Part shown: piece after piece, positions 26,538-34,771 of the stretch
How positions within the stretch are numbered: the first letter of the stretch is position 1
Layout: each line of letters starts with the position of its first letter
Assembly: GCA_023664085.1 (NCBI GenBank)
Contig: JAMPGE010000006.1
Span: forward strand, 1 to 57,071
Source of the DNA: Muribaculum sp.
GTDB taxonomy: Bacteria > Bacteroidota > Bacteroidia > Bacteroidales > Muribaculaceae
Length of the DNA: 57,071 bases
Direction: 5' to 3'
Notes under the pieces: generated by a model
The model's database searches: none
What the model saw: the letters and a program-made list of their open reading frames with translations, nothing else
What the model was told of the DNA's origin: nothing
Translations under genes and position numbers: made by a program

Positions 26538-28409
26538 ATGATACTCTGCATTACCGAGAAACCGAGTGTAGGCCGCGATATCGCCAAAATTCTTGGTGCC
26601 GATTCGCAAAGAGCCGGATATTATGAAGGCAACAATTATTGCGTCACATGGACCTTCGGTCATTTGTGCGAACTGAAAATGCCGGATGACTACAACACGT
26701 ATTGGAAGAGCTGGTCTTTGTCTTCTCTGCCGATGATACCGCAGCGTTTCGGCATAAAACTCAAAAACGACAACGGCATTCGTCAGCAATTCGAAATTAT
26801 CAGCAAACTCATTGAGCAATGCGATGAAGTGATCAACTGCGGTGATGCCGGTCAAGAGGGAGAACTCATCCAAAGATGGGTGATGCAAAAGGCAGGATGC
26901 CGCAAGCCGGTGAAACGTCTTTGGATTTCATCCCTGACCGATGAAGCCATCCGTGAGGGTTTTAAAAGCCTGCGTCCGCAGGAAGATCTAGAGCCCCTTT
27001 ACAATGCCGGTCTTTGCAGAGCTATCGGAGATTGGGTTCTCGGCATAAACTGTACACGCCTATATACTATTAAATATGGTGTGGATCGTCAGATCCTCTC
27101 CATTGGCAGAGTGCAGACCCCAACGCTTGCCATCATTGTCAAACGCCAGCAGGAAATAGAAAATTTCGTGCCTAAGGATTCCTGGGAACTCCGCACCAAG
27201 TATCGCAACGTCAATTTCACAGCCACTCTCAAGCCTTTCGAAATAGAAGATCGTGCACTTAAGGCTCTTGAAGAGATAAAACCTTTCCAATTCGAAATTA
27301 CCGACATTGCCACAAAAAGCGGCAAAGAAGCGCCCCCTAAACTTTTCGATCTCACTTCGCTTCAAGTCGAAGCAAATAAAAAATTCGGATACTCGGCCGA
27401 GACTACCCTCAATACCATTCAGAGTCTGTATGAAAAGAAAGTGGCCACTTATCCCCGTGTGGATACCACTTATCTCACCGAAGACATCTACCCTAAATGT
27501 AAAGGTATTCTGAATGGGCTCTCTCAATATCAGGACACACTCTCTGCCATTCGCGGAAAGCAGTTGCGTAAAAGCAAGAAGGTGTTTGACAATTCCAAGG
27601 TCACCGACCACCACGCAATCATCCCTACCGGGCAGCAACTTCCCCCTGGATTATCATCGGCGGAACTCAACGTTTTCGACTTGATCGCCCGGCGGTTCAT
27701 CAGCGTTTTCTTCCCCGACTGCAGTTTCAAGCAAACCACCGTCAACGGCAAAGCCGGGAAAGTAACATTCAAAACTACCGGTAAAGTAATCATTGACAAG
27801 GGATGGAAAGCTGTATTCGAAAAGGATGCAAAGGGCAACGATGTTTCCGAAAATCCGGAAAACAAGGAGCCCGATCAACAGACACTTCCGGAGTTTCAGA
27901 AAGGTGAGTTTGGACCTCACTCCCCATTTCTGGGCAAGAAAACCACCCAGCCTCCAAAATACTTCACAGAAGGCACCCTGCTGAAGGCTATGGAGACCGC
28001 TGGAAGCACCGTGGAAGACGAAGATTTGCGTGAGGCACTCAAAGCCAATGGAATAGGGCGTCCGTCCACAAGAGCTGCAATTATAGAAACTCTATATAAA
28101 CGCGGATATATTCGTAGGGAACGCAAATCACTTCGTGCCACTCCGGAAGGATGCGAACTGATCGCCATAATTCGCGAAGAACTTCTCAAAAGTCCGAAAT
28201 TAACCGGTATCTGGGAAGGGAAACTCCGACAAATAGAGCATCAATCCTATAGCCCTTCCGACTTTATATCCGAATTGAAAAAAATGGTGACCGAAATCAC
28301 TTTACAAGTGCTTCGCGACAACTCCAACCGTCGTATCCAGACATCCGCCCCTGTCGTTAAACCCTCGACGGAGAAAAAACGTTCTAAAAAGACGGATAAA
28401 CAAAAATAA
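26538..28409 (+). CDS. topB: DNA topoisomerase III (type IA)
   Basis: 623 residues. The Toprim domain shows 'CITEKPSVGRDIAKILG' and 'CGDAGQEGELIQR'. The cleavage domain has 'LSIGRVQTPTLAIIVKRQ' and the active-site tyrosine Tyr305 in 'VATYPRVDTTYLTED'. 'TDHHAIIPTG' and 'GIGRPSTRAAIIETLYKRGY' are also family marks. The C-terminus is a basic tail ('EKKRSKKTDKQK') without zinc fingers. It removes negative supercoils and decatenates single-stranded links. Length suits the chromosomal TopB rather than larger conjugative-element versions. A Cys-rich membrane peptide gene follows after 8 bases. Confidence 0.95.
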   Translation: MILCITEKPSVGRDIAKILGADSQRAGYYEGNNYCVTWTFGHLCELKMPDDYNTYWKSWSLSSLPMIPQRFGIKLKNDNGIRQQFEIISKLIEQCDEVINCGDAGQEGELIQRWVMQKAGCRKPVKRLWISSLTDEAIREGFKSLRPQEDLEPLYNAGLCRAIGDWVLGINCTRLYTIKYGVDRQILSIGRVQTPTLAIIVKRQQEIENFVPKDSWELRTKYRNVNFTATLKPFEIEDRALKALEEIKPFQFEITDIATKSGKEAPPKLFDLTSLQVEANKKFGYSAETTLNTIQSLYEKKVATYPRVDTTYLTEDIYPKCKGILNGLSQYQDTLSAIRGKQLRKSKKVFDNSKVTDHHAIIPTGQQLPPGLSSAELNVFDLIARRFISVFFPDCSFKQTTVNGKAGKVTFKTTGKVIIDKGWKAVFEKDAKGNDVSENPENKEPDQQTLPEFQKGEFGPHSPFLGKKTTQPPKYFTEGTLLKAMETAGSTVEDEDLREALKANGIGRPSTRAAIIETLYKRGYIRRERKSLRATPEGCELIAIIREELLKSPKLTGIWEGKLRQIEHQSYSPSDFISELKKMVTEITLQVLRDNSNRRIQTSAPVVKPSTEKKRSKKTDKQK

Positions 28410-28417
28410 GCATCATC

Positions 28418-28675
28418 ATGTCCACCAACATTATTATACAGTACTCTCTGGTTGCAATCCTTCTGATTGGTGCGCTTGTTTGGATTGCAGTGAAATCCTA
28501 CAGGCTTACGAAAAAGAAAGGCACCACCTGTTGTGGATGTTCACTTCAGAGTTCTTGTAAAAATTCACAAAATCCACATCCTGTAAAAGCCACAAAATCA
28601 GCCCGCAACTACAAATCAGAATCCTCTCCTGATTCCACATGTGATTGCCTTGAGAAGAAATCGTGCTGCAAATAA
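28418..28675 (+). CDS. Small Cys-rich membrane protein (FeoB-associated type)
   Basis: 85 residues. One transmembrane helix (about 8-26, 'QYSLVAILLIGALVWIAV') is followed by a Lys-rich stretch and a cluster 'TTCCGCSLQSSCKN', then a second cluster 'TCDCLEKKSCCK' at the very end. This resembles the FeoB-associated Cys-rich membrane proteins (YoaI/virus attachment p12-like in some annotations), but no feo genes are nearby. The eight cysteines suggest metal or Fe-S binding, or disulphides. It is probably co-transcribed with topB and ends just before a strong terminator. Confidence 0.7.
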   Translation: MSTNIIIQYSLVAILLIGALVWIAVKSYRLTKKKGTTCCGCSLQSSCKNSQNPHPVKATKSARNYKSESSPDSTCDCLEKKSCCK

Positions 28676-28677
28676 AT

Positions 28678-28714
28678 CAAATTCCGCAAGTTGCTAAGCA
28701 ACTTGCGGAATTTG
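28678..28714. terminator. Bidirectional hairpin between topB unit and mtnN
   Basis: A 17-bp perfect inverted repeat (28678-28694 with 28698-28714) with a three-base loop lies between convergent transcription units. There is no long T-run on either side, so it may act mainly as a 3' end stabiliser. Confidence 0.75.
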
Positions 28715-28773
28715 ATTCTTATGGTTGATGTTTGATATCAATGGAAATAAGATGCACAAGATTGCAATTGTTG

Positions 28774-29457
28774 TCAATCGAGAAGGCTCAGCAATTTTTT
28801 TACGGCATGAAAGGTGGTCTGCGGTGCTTTGGTCCAGAAATCTTTATACTGTTCTATATTCTCTCCTTGTCCCGGAGTATCACTCACGACTCTAAGGATA
28901 TTGAACGGTACACCCTTCATCGAGCACACCTGAGCTATCGATGTAGACTCCATATCCACTGCCATCACCGCAGGAAACGTCTTTTTTATCTCCTTTATTT
29001 CCGAAGCTTTGGAAATAAATCTATCACCTGAACAGATCAGTCCGAAAAACACATTATCTTTATCCAAATGCTCATGAGCCAAGGTAATAAGACGATCATC
29101 GGCAGGCAGATACACTGAGCATCCATCAGCTCCGCCGATTTCAGTGCCCGGACCGCACCACACGTCGTGATATGCTGCATATTCCGCCACAAGCAACTGA
29201 CCGGGCGTCATCCCGGACGCGCCTCCGGCCACTCCGGTGTTCACTATCAGATCCGGTGTGAAACTATTGATTAAATTATATGTAGACAGCGCTGAATTAA
29301 CTTTTCCTATACCGCATTTTGCCACACATACGTCATGATGGCCAATCTTACCTATATGATGCTCGAAAATATCGCTCTTTATGTCTTTGGCACTCTCTAT
29401 AAGAGGCAACAGAAGATTCATTTCCTTATCCATTGCCACTAATATTCCTATCTTCAT
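28774..29457 (-). CDS. mtnN: 5'-methylthioadenosine/S-adenosylhomocysteine nucleosidase
   Basis: 227 residues. Catalytic residues align with E. coli MTAN: Glu12 in 'GILVAMDKEMNLLLPLI', the purine-site block 'AVDMESTSIAQVC', and the acid Asp in 'RVVSDTPGQ'. 'VNTGVAGGASG' is the phosphate-like glycine loop. The enzyme removes adenine from MTA and SAH, feeding methionine salvage and autoinducer-2 formation. A futalosine nucleosidase role is possible since the families overlap. It is divergent from the threonylcarbamoyl-AMP synthase gene with overlapping promoters. Confidence 0.9.
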   Translation of the reverse strand: MKIGILVAMDKEMNLLLPLIESAKDIKSDIFEHHIGKIGHHDVCVAKCGIGKVNSALSTYNLINSFTPDLIVNTGVAGGASGMTPGQLLVAEYAAYHDVWCGPGTEIGGADGCSVYLPADDRLITLAHEHLDKDNVFFGLICSGDRFISKASEIKEIKKTFPAVMAVDMESTSIAQVCSMKGVPFNILRVVSDTPGQGENIEQYKDFWTKAPQTTFHAVKKLLSLLD

Positions 29458-29530
29458 TTTTTCAATTTTTAAGGGTATATACGAACATTGCAGTTAGAAG
29501 TAATTTGGCAACTTCAACTTTAGTAGAAAA

Positions 29531-29562
29531 CAAATTTAAGATTTTTTTTGTTTTCGAACAAA
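29531..29562 (-). promoter_or_regulatory. Promoter for mtnN
   Basis: On the minus strand TTTG (29559-29562) and TAAATTTG (29531-29538) are 20 bases apart. The -33 element lies inside the oppositely directed promoter of the downstream plus-strand gene. Confidence 0.6.
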
Positions 29563-29577
29563 TATTTCTTACATTTG
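29547..29577 (+). promoter_or_regulatory. Promoter for threonylcarbamoyl-AMP synthase gene
   Basis: TTTG (29547-29550) and TACATTTG (29570-29577) are 19 bases apart, an exact consensus fit. Predicted start is near 29584, about 50 bases before the gene. Confidence 0.65.
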
Positions 29578-29634
29578 CATCTGCAATGCATCCGTTGAAA
29601 GACACAACGTGAAGAAATACAAACCCCGGAATTT

Positions 29635-30237
29635 ATGAAACTTCAGCGACTTTACGACAATCAGCCATCGGAGCGACAACTCGCCGAGACCGTGCGCGAC
29701 TTGAAAAACGGACAGATTGCCATTGTGCCTACAGATACCGTATATGCCATTGTTTGCGACGCCCTAAATTCCAAAGCAATTGAATCCATCTGCAGACTCA
29801 AAGGGATCAATCCGGAAAAAACAAATCTTTCCATTATATGTGAAGATATCTCCATGGCCGCCGACTACGCCAAAATTGACAATGCCGCTTTCAATCTTAT
29901 GCGCAACAACACTCCGGGGGCCTTCACATTCCTGCTACCCACTACCCATAAGCTGCCCAAAGCATTCAAAGGCCGCAAAACGGTAGGGGTAAGAATTCCC
30001 GACAACACGGCCGTTAAAGCCCTTGCCCAACAACTCGGCAATCCCCTTCTCACTACGTCCATTCAATTCGAAGACGATGATTATGCCAGAAATCCCGAAC
30101 TAATAGCGGAAGCATACCACGAAAAAGTCGATATCATATGGATTGGCAATGATGGAGACACCGAATACTCCACAATAGTGGATTTAACCGGACAGGAGCC
30201 CGAAATAATCAGAGATGGAAAAGGAATTTTGGATTAA
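29635..30237 (+). CDS. tsaC: L-threonylcarbamoyladenylate synthase (Sua5/YrdC family)
   Basis: 200 residues, a short YrdC-only form. Motifs: 'GQIAIVPTDTVYAIVCDA', 'CRLKGINPEKTNLSIIC', 'TPGAFTFLLPTTHKLPKAF' and 'VGVRIPDNTAVKALA', with the basic KxR-type and SxN-type nucleotide-binding residues of the fold. It makes threonylcarbamoyl-AMP from threonine, bicarbonate and ATP for the tRNA modification t6A. The C-terminal Sua5 domain of longer homologues is absent. The mdh promoter begins within its last codons. Confidence 0.92.
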   Translation: MKLQRLYDNQPSERQLAETVRDLKNGQIAIVPTDTVYAIVCDALNSKAIESICRLKGINPEKTNLSIICEDISMAADYAKIDNAAFNLMRNNTPGAFTFLLPTTHKLPKAFKGRKTVGVRIPDNTAVKALAQQLGNPLLTTSIQFEDDDYARNPELIAEAYHEKVDIIWIGNDGDTEYSTIVDLTGQEPEIIRDGKGILD

Positions 30238-30258
30238 TTAATTTTTTCTTTAATTTTG
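30228..30258 (+). promoter_or_regulatory. Promoter for mdh
   Basis: TTTG (30228-30231) inside the end of the preceding gene and TAATTTTG (30251-30258) are 19 bases apart. Predicted start near 30265 leaves an unusually long leader of about 190 bases before mdh. Confidence 0.65.
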
Positions 30259-30264
30259 CAAATA

Positions 30265-30457
30265 ATTAATAAGGAGTGAAACCTCCCGGTATCTCTCCTT
30301 GTTGATTAATTGGTATAAATAGGCAGCGGGACATCCCTCAATTCCGAACCGATACCCATGCAGGGTATATCCTCAACTCCCGTCTTTATCCCATTACCAT
30401 ATGGTATAATAATCAATCATATTTGAAATAATAACCCAATTTATAATACTTACAGAA
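30265..30457 (+). other. Structured 5' leader of mdh
   Basis: The leader contains several short inverted repeats: AAGGAG (30271-30276) with CTCCTT (30295-30300), ATACCC (30352-30357) with GGGTAT (30363-30368), and the palindrome TACCATATGGTA (30395-30406). No open reading frame or known riboswitch core is recognised. It could be a regulatory RNA leader, but base-pair covariation would be needed to show that. Confidence 0.4.
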
Positions 30458-31387
30458 ATGTCAAAAGTAACAGTTGTAGGCGCCGGCAACGTAGGCGCCA
30501 CCGCAGCCAACGTTATCGCTCTGCGCGAAGTGGCTGACGAAGTTGTAATGATTGATATCAAGGAAGGTGTATCCGAAGGCAAAGCCATGGATATGATGCA
30601 GACCGCCAACCTTCTCGACATGAACACTTGCATCTGCGGTGTGACAAACAACTATGAAGCCACTGCCAACAGTGACGTAGTGGTGATCACATCAGGCATT
30701 CCCCGCAAACCGGGTATGACACGTGAAGAGCTCATCGGTGTCAACGCAGGCATCGTAAAGCAGGTCACCGAAAGCGTACTCGCACATAGCCCCAATGCCG
30801 TGATCGTATGCGTATCCAATCCTATGGATACCATGACCTATCTGATCCACAAGATCTCCGGTCTCCCCAAAAACCGCATCATCGGTATGGGTGGCGCTCT
30901 TGACTCAAGCCGCTTCAAATACTATCTGAGCAAAGCCCTCAACGCCAATCCCAACGAAGTGGAAGGTTTTGTAATCGGCGGTCACGGCGACACTACAATG
31001 ATTCCTATGAAGCGTTTCGCTACTCTGCGTGGCATTCCTGTGACAAACTTCATCAGCGCTGAGGTTCTCGACAAAGTTGCCGCCGACACCATGGTAGGAG
31101 GTGCCACTCTTACCAAACTCCTCGGCACTTCCGCATGGTATGCTCCCGGTGCTGCCACAGCTGAAGTAGTGGAAGCTATTATCCACGACCAGAAAGCCAT
31201 CATCCCCTGCTCCGCTCTGCTCGAGGGTGAATACGGTGAGAAAGATCTCTGCATCGGCGTGCCATGCGTTCTCGGCAAAGGCGGTATCGAAAAGATTATC
31301 GAACTCGACCTCAATGCTGAAGAAAAAGAACTCTTCGCCAAGAGCGCCGCTGCCGTCCACAAAACCAACGCTGCCCTCCCCTGCTAA
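30458..31387 (+). CDS. mdh: Malate dehydrogenase
   Basis: 309 residues of the LDH-like MDH type common in Bacteroidota. The dinucleotide fold opens 'VTVVGAGNVGATAANVIA', with 'IDIKEGVSEGKAMDM' giving the NAD-specifying acid. Substrate and catalysis motifs are 'SGIPRKPGMTREELI' (mobile loop Arg), 'CVSNPMDTMTYL', 'MGGALDSSRF' and 'VIGGHGDTTMIPM' with the catalytic His. It interconverts malate and oxaloacetate, here probably toward fumarate and succinate fermentation. Codons end largely in C, consistent with high expression. A strong terminator follows. Confidence 0.96.
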   Translation: MSKVTVVGAGNVGATAANVIALREVADEVVMIDIKEGVSEGKAMDMMQTANLLDMNTCICGVTNNYEATANSDVVVITSGIPRKPGMTREELIGVNAGIVKQVTESVLAHSPNAVIVCVSNPMDTMTYLIHKISGLPKNRIIGMGGALDSSRFKYYLSKALNANPNEVEGFVIGGHGDTTMIPMKRFATLRGIPVTNFISAEVLDKVAADTMVGGATLTKLLGTSAWYAPGAATAEVVEAIIHDQKAIIPCSALLEGEYGEKDLCIGVPCVLGKGGIEKIIELDLNAEEKELFAKSAAAVHKTNAALPC

Positions 31388-31412
31388 TCAAATTAGTATT
31401 GAAAGAATACTG

Positions 31413-31447
31413 AGTCCTGCCCCATTTCCGGGCAGGACTTTTTTTCA
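31413..31447 (+). terminator. Rho-independent terminator of mdh
   Basis: A 10-bp GC-rich stem (31413-31422 with 31430-31439) is followed by a run of seven or more T. Confidence 0.9.
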
Positions 31448-31496
31448 TTTTCCGCCCCATCAATTTACTATACTTATGCATATTAAACTTTAAAAT

Positions 31497-31527
31497 TTTG
31501 CTTTCTGGATTTATTTTCGTATTTTTG
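31497..31527 (+). promoter_or_regulatory. Promoter for the amylase gene
   Basis: TTTG (31497-31500) and TATTTTTG (31520-31527) are 19 bases apart. Predicted start near 31534, about 29 bases before the GTG start codon. Confidence 0.65.
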
Positions 31528-31562
31528 CAACGGCTTAACAACTTACAATTAGTATTAAAATC

Positions 31563-33401
31563 GTGAAAAAATTTTTTCTTACGGCCGGCTTATTCTTATT
31601 TTCTTCGTCGGCACTTTTGGCTCAAAACTATGCTTGGCCGTCACACTTTGAGGGCGTGATGCTGCAAGGGTTCTTCTGGGATTCTTATTCGGGCGCCAAC
31701 AATTCCAAATGGTCTACTTTGACATCTCAGGCTGATGAGATAGCTCCATACTTTAAAGTAATATGGGTGCCAAACGCCGGCAAAGCCGCCACTAATCCCA
31801 GCATGGGTTACGACCCTGTATACTGGTTCACAAATCATACATCTTCGTTTGGCACCAAGCAACAACTAATTAAAATGATCAGTGCCTACAATGCATTGGG
31901 CACCGACATAATTGAAGACGTAGTGGTAAACCACCGCAGCGGCGTAACCAATTGGACCGACTTCCCCTCCGAAGTATGGAATGGCAAGACCTATAAACTC
32001 GGTCCGGAGCACATTTGCTCCGACGACGAAGTTGCCTCTCAAAGCGGTCAGGCTAAACCAACCGGTGCGCGCGACACCGGTGAGGGATTCTCCGGATCAC
32101 GCGACCTTGACCATACAAGCCCCGTGGTGCAGGAAAATGTAATCGCCTATTGCCAACACCTTATGCAGGACCTTGGTTTCTCAGGTTTCAGATACGATAT
32201 GGTGAAAGGCTACAGTGCAAAATATACCAAGATATATAACGAAGCTTCCAAACCAAAATATTCTGTGGGCGAATATTGGGACGGAAGCTACGACAAAGTG
32301 GCCGCATGGATCGAAGGCACCGGACGACAGAGCGCAGCCTTCGACTTCCCGTTGAAATACTGCATCAACGAAGCCTTTGCCAACAATGATATGACAAAAC
32401 TCGTATGGCTTGCAAACGGCGTCACACCGCAACCCGCCGGTCTGATTCATTACAATTATCCGCAATACGCAGTAACCTTTGTGGACAATCACGACACTTA
32501 CCGCGACGGTTCCAAATTCAACGGCAACGTTCTTGCAGCCAATGCATTCATCTTATGTTCCCCCGGCACGCCCTGCGTTTTCCTCCCCCATTGGCAAAAG
32601 TATAAAGAGCAAATCAAACCGATGATAGCCATCAGAAATGCCTGCGGGGTAAACAATCAAAGCTCCGTGAAAGTGCTCCGGTATGAACGCGACTGCTATC
32701 TCGCTGAAGTGAAGGGCACCAAGGGATCTCTTGTAGTGAAAATTGGAAATGCATCCGTCACACCCGACGGATATACCAACAGCGACATTCGTGCCACAGG
32801 ATCCGGCTACTGTATTTGGTCTAAGACCAAGATCGATGGAAATTCCACGGTGGAACCCGATCCCGTAGACCCCACTTATCCTCAGAAAGTATACCTCATG
32901 GGTAATCTTACTTCCGGACATTGGGACACTTCAACCGCGATACCCGCCGATGAAGCCTCAAAGGGTGTATACAAATGGCACGAAGTGGAGCTTGAAGCCG
33001 CCGCGGACAACAACTACTCCTACTTCTCCTTCACTACTGCCGTTGCATCCACTGTTTCTGATTGGGATCTCATCAACGCTTCTGACCGTTATGGTGCCAC
33101 TTCCAACGACCTTTCCATAAAACTCAACAATCCCGTCGGCGTGAAATGCTTCTATGGCGGTGGCAACGCAGGCGAGGCCTTCGCCTGGAAAGCCGTGCCC
33201 GGCACTTACTCATTTACCCTCGATCTCTCCCAGAACTCTCTGGTAATATCTGAACCTACAGCCGTAGGCCTTGTAGACGATGACATTCTTCTGCCAGCTG
33301 TTTACTACAATTTGCAAGGCATTCGGGTAGAGAATCCCGCACCCGGAATTTACGTCAAACGGCAAGGCTCAACCATGAAGAAAGTTTTGATTAAAAATTA
33401 A
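31563..33401 (+). CDS. Secreted GH13 alpha-amylase with C-terminal module
   Basis: 612 residues starting at a GTG; no nearer ATG would keep the signal peptide (1-20, 'LFLFSSSALLA', cleaved before Gln). The GH13 barrel has all four motifs: 'DVVVNHRSG', 'GFRYDMVKGY' (nucleophile Asp212), 'VGEYWDGS' (acid Glu237) and 'FVDNHDT' (Asp311). Residues about 440-570 form a beta-rich module resembling outer SusE/F-type starch-binding units ('VYLMGNLTSGHWDT'). A 35-residue tail ('YYNLQGIRVENPAPGIYVKR') resembles a T9SS-type or Bacteroidota sorting tail. No SusC/SusD genes are beside it. Confidence 0.93.
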   Translation: MKKFFLTAGLFLFSSSALLAQNYAWPSHFEGVMLQGFFWDSYSGANNSKWSTLTSQADEIAPYFKVIWVPNAGKAATNPSMGYDPVYWFTNHTSSFGTKQQLIKMISAYNALGTDIIEDVVVNHRSGVTNWTDFPSEVWNGKTYKLGPEHICSDDEVASQSGQAKPTGARDTGEGFSGSRDLDHTSPVVQENVIAYCQHLMQDLGFSGFRYDMVKGYSAKYTKIYNEASKPKYSVGEYWDGSYDKVAAWIEGTGRQSAAFDFPLKYCINEAFANNDMTKLVWLANGVTPQPAGLIHYNYPQYAVTFVDNHDTYRDGSKFNGNVLAANAFILCSPGTPCVFLPHWQKYKEQIKPMIAIRNACGVNNQSSVKVLRYERDCYLAEVKGTKGSLVVKIGNASVTPDGYTNSDIRATGSGYCIWSKTKIDGNSTVEPDPVDPTYPQKVYLMGNLTSGHWDTSTAIPADEASKGVYKWHEVELEAAADNNYSYFSFTTAVASTVSDWDLINASDRYGATSNDLSIKLNNPVGVKCFYGGGNAGEAFAWKAVPGTYSFTLDLSQNSLVISEPTAVGLVDDDILLPAVYYNLQGIRVENPAPGIYVKRQGSTMKKVLIKN

Positions 33402-33432
33402 TTTGTAATCTAACTCATAGATCTTTTAAGCT

Positions 33433-33470
33433 GAGCCCGAATCTATTTTAGGATCCGGGCTCTGTCTTTT
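33433..33470 (+). terminator. Terminator of the amylase gene
   Basis: An imperfect stem of GAGCCCG (33433-33439) with CGGGCTC (33456-33462), extended by partial pairing across GGATC-like bases, is followed by TGTCTTTTTAA. Confidence 0.8.
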
Positions 33471-33540
33471 TAATTGCATCAATACGCTTTATCTTGAACA
33501 ATTACCCCTCGTCCGGGTGTTAATAAATTATAATTTTTAC

Positions 33541-33548
33541 TAATTTTG
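33541..33548 (+). promoter_or_regulatory. -7 box for the GT4 gene
   Basis: TAATTTTG matches the consensus and overlaps the upstream in-frame GTG. This implies a start near 33555, favours ATG 33563 as the start codon, and gives a leader of about 8 bases. No clear -33 element is seen. Confidence 0.5.
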
Positions 33549-33562
33549 TGGCGTATTTGCAC

Positions 33563-34771
33563 ATGAAGATATTTCATCGCGACATAAAATCCTCCGGTGC
33601 CTACTACGGAATTTTCAACGACAGTTTCCCCCCCATTATGGACGGAGTGACTCTGACGGTGGAAAATTATGCCCGCTTGCTTCCCGTTACGGGACATCCA
33701 TCCTGCGTGGTTACGCCCTGGAATCCTGTCTCGGCAAAATATCCATATCGTGTGATGAGATACTTCTCTGTGCCTATAGCCAACCGTTATCCTTATCGAT
33801 ACGGTTACCCCAAACTCGATCCTTTTATCTGGCAACGACTCCGAAAAACGCCATTCAGGCTTGTGCACTCTCACTGCCCATTTTCATCCGGAAGACTCGC
33901 TGTATACGTAAAGCGCAAACAACACGTGCCGCTCATAGGAACATTCCATTCCAAATACCGCACTGATCTTGAACATAGTTTCAAGCATATGCCATGGTGT
34001 ATCCCTATAATAATGAGAAGAATACTCAACTTCTTCAATGCGTGCGACGAAGTATGGATTCCCCAGGCCCGTGTGGAAGAGACTGTGAGGGAATACGGCT
34101 ATAAAGGCCATCTCGAGGTTGTAGACAACGGCATTGATTACGCCGACATGGCGGATAAGGCAAATATTCCCATGTCTGATTATAAATCTCTAGCGAAAGA
34201 GACTCTGGGCATCCCCGCTGACCAATTCGCTCTCCTGTTCGTAGGCCAGCACATTGAAGCAAAAGGCATTCTCTTAATCGCGGATGCCCTCGCCCTCTTG
34301 AAAGACAAAGTGAATTTCACTATGAACTACATAGGCAACGGATACGCACTCCCACAGCTTAAGGAACGCATCCAAAACCATGGGCTTTCTTCCAGAGTAA
34401 ATATCAACGGTGTGATACAAGACAGAAAAGTTCTGGCACGCTACTATGCAGCCTCCGATCTGTTTCTGTTCCCGTCCATGTACGACAATGCCCCACTCGT
34501 GCTCCGCGAAGCCGCCGCTATGGGCACCCCGGGGATCCTTCCATTCGAATCCACTGCTTCGGAAGTGATTGCGGATGGTGTAAATGGATTCCTTACCCGC
34601 CCCACTCCTGCCGCATATGCTGAACTCATCGAAAAACTTTACCACGACAGAAACCTTGTGGCTCTCGCAGGGCAATCAGCCCGAAATTCTTTGGTGAGAG
34701 GATGGGAGGATGTGGTGGAAGAAGTGGCCGATAGATATAATTCTTTACTTAAACGCCATGGCCGAGTCTGA
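33563..34771 (+). CDS. GT4 family glycosyltransferase
   Basis: 402 residues from ATG 33563. The N-terminal half opens 'GIFNDSFPPIMDGVTLTVEN', a pattern seen in GT4 enzymes that glycosylate diacylglycerol or phosphatidylinositol. The C-terminal half has 'LLFVGQHIEAKGILLIADAL' and the E-x7-E region 'PSMYDNAPLVLREAAAMGTP'. It overlaps the downstream flippase-like gene by 14 bases. The pairing suggests synthesis and membrane crossing of a glycolipid, but the acceptor and sugar are not evident. Confidence 0.9.
   Translation: MKIFHRDIKSSGAYYGIFNDSFPPIMDGVTLTVENYARLLPVTGHPSCVVTPWNPVSAKYPYRVMRYFSVPIANRYPYRYGYPKLDPFIWQRLRKTPFRLVHSHCPFSSGRLAVYVKRKQHVPLIGTFHSKYRTDLEHSFKHMPWCIPIIMRRILNFFNACDEVWIPQARVEETVREYGYKGHLEVVDNGIDYADMADKANIPMSDYKSLAKETLGIPADQFALLFVGQHIEAKGILLIADALALLKDKVNFTMNYIGNGYALPQLKERIQNHGLSSRVNINGVIQDRKVLARYYAASDLFLFPSMYDNAPLVLREAAAMGTPGILPFESTASEVIADGVNGFLTRPTPAAYAELIEKLYHDRNLVALAGQSARNSLVRGWEDVVEEVADRYNSLLKRHGRV

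Noticed and set aside
27060-27638. A 192-codon frame opposite topB
   Set aside because: It is wholly inside topB and has no family features.
26538-28409. Mobile-element origin for topB
   Set aside because: Length and neighbours (mazG, no conjugation genes) fit the chromosomal topB.
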